Shown in pieces: positions 61,940-64,000 of a DNA stretch of 64,000 nt. The translations under genes and the position numbers were made by a program. The stretch's first letter is position 1; every line of letters starts with the position of its first letter. Under the pieces are notes generated by a model. It was given only the letters and a program-made list of their open reading frames with translations, did no database searches and had not been told where the DNA came from. Origin of the DNA: Arenibacter sp041392165 (GTDB lineage Bacteria; Bacteroidota; Bacteroidia; Flavobacteriales; Flavobacteriaceae); NCBI GenBank assembly GCA_041392165.1, contig JAWKMN010000006.1, positions 124,001 through 188,000 on the forward strand. Reading direction: 5' to 3'.

Positions 61940-64000
61940 ATGAAAAAAGCATATGTAACTATATTATGTTTAGCATTATCACTTATATCTTTCGCACAAA
62001 CAAGCGATGTTTCAATTTTTGTTGCCGACACGGAAACCAATCAGCCACTACCAGGAGCGACAGTTTATTTTGAAGAACTTGAAAAGGGAGCAATAACCAA
62101 TTTTGACGGAATAGCAACGTTTACAGAAATCCCGAACGGAAACCAAGCCGTAAAAATTTCATACGTTGGTTTCAGAACTATCGAAACCACTATTGAGGTT
62201 GGTACAAAAAAAGAGTTCTTTTTCAAGCTCGAATCAAGAAGGAATGAACTTGACGAAGTCGTTATACAATCTTCAAGAAGTACACGGACAGTAAGAAAAA
62301 TTCCAACAAGAATTGAATTTATTGGAGTGGAAGAATTAGGCGAAAAAGCAGTAATGAATCCAACCAATATTTCAATGGTACTTCGAGAAAGTACCGGAAT
62401 ACAAATGCAACAAACCTCGTTAAGTAGTGGAAACACAAACATCAGAATTCAAGGGCTTGACGGTAGATATACTCAGCTTTTAAGAGACGGATTTCCTTTG
62501 TATGGTGGATTTTCAAGTGGTTTGAGTATTCTACAAATTCCGCCTTTAGACCTACAACAATTTGAGATAATAAAAGGAAGTTCTTCAACACTTTATGGTG
62601 GTGGGGCTATTGCAGGTTTAATAAATATGGTATCGAAAACACCTGATGAAGAACCATCCTTGGATTTTATGCTCACCCAAACACAAGCGCTAGGTAGTAC
62701 AGCAAATGTCTTTTACAGCGTGCGGAATGAAAAATTTGGAGTCTCGTTGTACGGTTCTGGTCATTACCAAAAAGCGTATGACCCAGAAGATGATGGTTTC
62801 AGTAATCTACCAAAAACAACATCGTTGTCTTTTAACCCAAAATTCTTTTATTACCCTTCAGATAAAACAACGTTTTGGATAGGTCTCAATGGAACTTATG
62901 ACGACAGAATTGGTGGCGATATCACAAAAATTGAAAGTGGCGAAAATGGGATTCATCAATATACCGAAGAAAATCTTTCTAAAAGATTGAGCAGTCAGAC
63001 TGTTTACGAAAAACAGATGGATTCGGTCAGTTCATTGAACATCAAAAATAGCATCTCATTTTTCGATAGAAAGCTGTCTATTCCCGATTTTAGTTTTGAT
63101 GGAAAACAAACTAATACTTTCACAGAAATCAACTATCAAAAGGCATCTAAAAAAGCAGATTGGATTATTGGAGCAAATTTATACACATCCAATTTTGATG
63201 AAAATGATAATGCAACATTACAACGTGACCAAAGAGACGTTACGTATGGAACATTTGTAAACAACATTTACGACATTTCAGATAATTGGATTTTAGAAAC
63301 AGGATTAAGAGCAGACTACAATACGGATTTCGGTTTTTTTCCACTTCCAAGAGTCTCCTTGCTTTACAAGAACGATAGCGGATTTTCGAGCAGAATTGGT
63401 GGTGGCCTAGGTTACAAAATACCAGATATTTTTACCGAAGAGGCTGAAAATATAAATTTTGAAAATGTTCTCGCAATAGATAAAGCTGCACTTAAAGCCG
63501 AACGTTCCTATGGTGTTAATTTTGATGTGAACTATCAGGCACGATTATTCGATGCTGTAAGTTTTAGCATTAACCAACTCTTCTACGTTTCAGCTATCAA
63601 CAACGGACTATTATTAAATTCTACAGACGATGGATTTTTTACGTTTGAAAATGCAACCGATAAAATAATAAGTAAAGGAGCGGAAACCAATATCAAGTTT
63701 ACATACAAGGATTTTAGATGGTTTCTAAACTACGCACTCATCGACACAAAACTGAATTATTTAGCAGGAAATCCCCAAAAACCACTCACAGCAAAGCACA
63801 ACGTGGGTAGTGTTTTGATGTACGAATCCGATAAATGGCGAATAGGTTACGAAACTTTTTACATAGGAAAGCAGTTTTTGTCAACCGGCACAGAAACCAC
63901 GGATTTTGTTACAATGGGTTTTGTGGCAATGCGCAATTTCAAATGGGGAACAACCTTTTTGAATTTTGAAAACTTTACTGACAGAAGACAAAGCAGGTTT
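61940..64000 (+). CDS. TonB-dependent receptor with carboxypeptidase-like domain (3' end cut by window)
   Basis: 687 codons are seen, open to the window edge. Signal peptide (MKKAYVTILCLALSLISFAQ), carboxypeptidase-regulatory-like domain (FVADTETNQPLPGATVYFEELEKGAITNFDG...VKISYVGFRTIETTIEV), TonB-box-like NELDEVVIQSSRS, plug (NISMVLRESTGIQMQQTS, IRIQGLDGRYTQLLRDGFPLYGG, FEIIKGSSSTLYGGGAIAGLINM) and much of the barrel. It resembles CirA/FepA- or copper/zinc-related receptors. It follows the Fur-family gene by 67 nt, suggesting metal-controlled uptake. Confidence 0.9.
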   Translation, partial: MKKAYVTILCLALSLISFAQTSDVSIFVADTETNQPLPGATVYFEELEKGAITNFDGIATFTEIPNGNQAVKISYVGFRTIETTIEVGTKKEFFFKLESRRNELDEVVIQSSRSTRTVRKIPTRIEFIGVEELGEKAVMNPTNISMVLRESTGIQMQQTSLSSGNTNIRIQGLDGRYTQLLRDGFPLYGGFSSGLSILQIPPLDLQQFEIIKGSSSTLYGGGAIAGLINMVSKTPDEEPSLDFMLTQTQALGSTANVFYSVRNEKFGVSLYGSGHYQKAYDPEDDGFSNLPKTTSLSFNPKFFYYPSDKTTFWIGLNGTYDDRIGGDITKIESGENGIHQYTEENLSKRLSSQTVYEKQMDSVSSLNIKNSISFFDRKLSIPDFSFDGKQTNTFTEINYQKASKKADWIIGANLYTSNFDENDNATLQRDQRDVTYGTFVNNIYDISDNWILETGLRADYNTDFGFFPLPRVSLLYKNDSGFSSRIGGGLGYKIPDIFTEEAENINFENVLAIDKAALKAERSYGVNFDVNYQARLFDAVSFSINQLFYVSAINNGLLLNSTDDGFFTFENATDKIISKGAETNIKFTYKDFRWFLNYALIDTKLNYLAGNPQKPLTAKHNVGSVLMYESDKWRIGYETFYIGKQFLSTGTETTDFVTMGFVAMRNFKWGTTFLNFENFTDRRQSRF

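Noticed and set aside
1..64000. CRISPR arrays and full insertion sequences
   Set aside because: I saw no array of regularly spaced repeats and no complete transposase gene in the window.

Overview
The window looks like a chromosome segment of a marine-type member of the Flavobacteriaceae (Bacteroidota). The evidence is moderate-to-low GC, TAnnTTTG-type -7 promoter boxes, SusC/TonB-style outer-membrane receptors, type IX secretion (T9SS) C-terminal sorting domains, an OlsF-like bifunctional acyltransferase, and the flavobacterial gene order DUF4270 lipoprotein - short glycogen synthase - panC - panD - LPG-synthase-like membrane protein - esterase-like protein - radA. I cannot name the genus from sequence alone.

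Layout. 1-9.9 kb: conserved core (DUF4270, GT5, panCD, radA), a frameshifted Tas-like aldo/keto reductase and exonuclease III. 10.2-18.0 kb: TonB receptor, then a minus-strand group of family 1 glycosidase, MJ1255-type glycosyltransferase and frameshifted LpxH-like phosphoesterase, then a CHASE-type hybrid histidine kinase. 18.0-23.6 kb: TerB-like protein, fbp, GNAT, aspartate kinase, OlsF-like enzyme. 23.6-29.8 kb: an accessory region of small lipoproteins, a frameshifted T9SS metalloprotease, two paralogous secreted proteins (one frameshifted at A9), gene remnants, palindromic repeats and a 52-bp direct repeat. 29.8-35.9 kb: TM2 protein, 2-hydroxyacid dehydrogenase, mgtE, rsmA, DUF4286, TPR protein. 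36.0-44.1 kb: a two-component system, an outer-membrane receptor, an LtaS/EptA-like sulfatase-fold transferase, a lipid kinase and a PAP2 phosphatase. 44.1-55.0 kb: serS, VOC, HTTM, ribF, a large T9SS metalloprotease with a lipoprotein, pth, rplY, prs. 55.1-64.0 kb: tRNA-Leu, then an island-like stretch with a degenerate tRNA 3' fragment, a serine recombinase, a Trk/Ktr potassium system, a DUF3124 lipoprotein and a mercury/metal module (ArsR, MerTP, a small Cys-rich protein, a Fur-family regulator, a TonB receptor cut by the window edge).

The most notable observation is in 36.0-43.5 kb. Four transcription units share the same element: an 11-bp-period direct repeat (TTTAAATT / TTTAGATT type) exactly 7 nt upstream of a -7-like box. 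One precedes the OmpR-type regulator gene itself; the others precede the receptor, the transferase-lipid kinase pair and the PAP2 gene. This looks like a self-contained, autoregulated envelope-modification regulon. Its enzyme set (phospho-headgroup transferase, diacylglycerol kinase, PAP2) parallels the partners of EptA/MCR enzymes in Proteobacteria.

Four genes carry single-base frameshifts (near 8120, 15080, 25340 and 28404-28412), so assembly error or recent decay must be considered before they are called dead.
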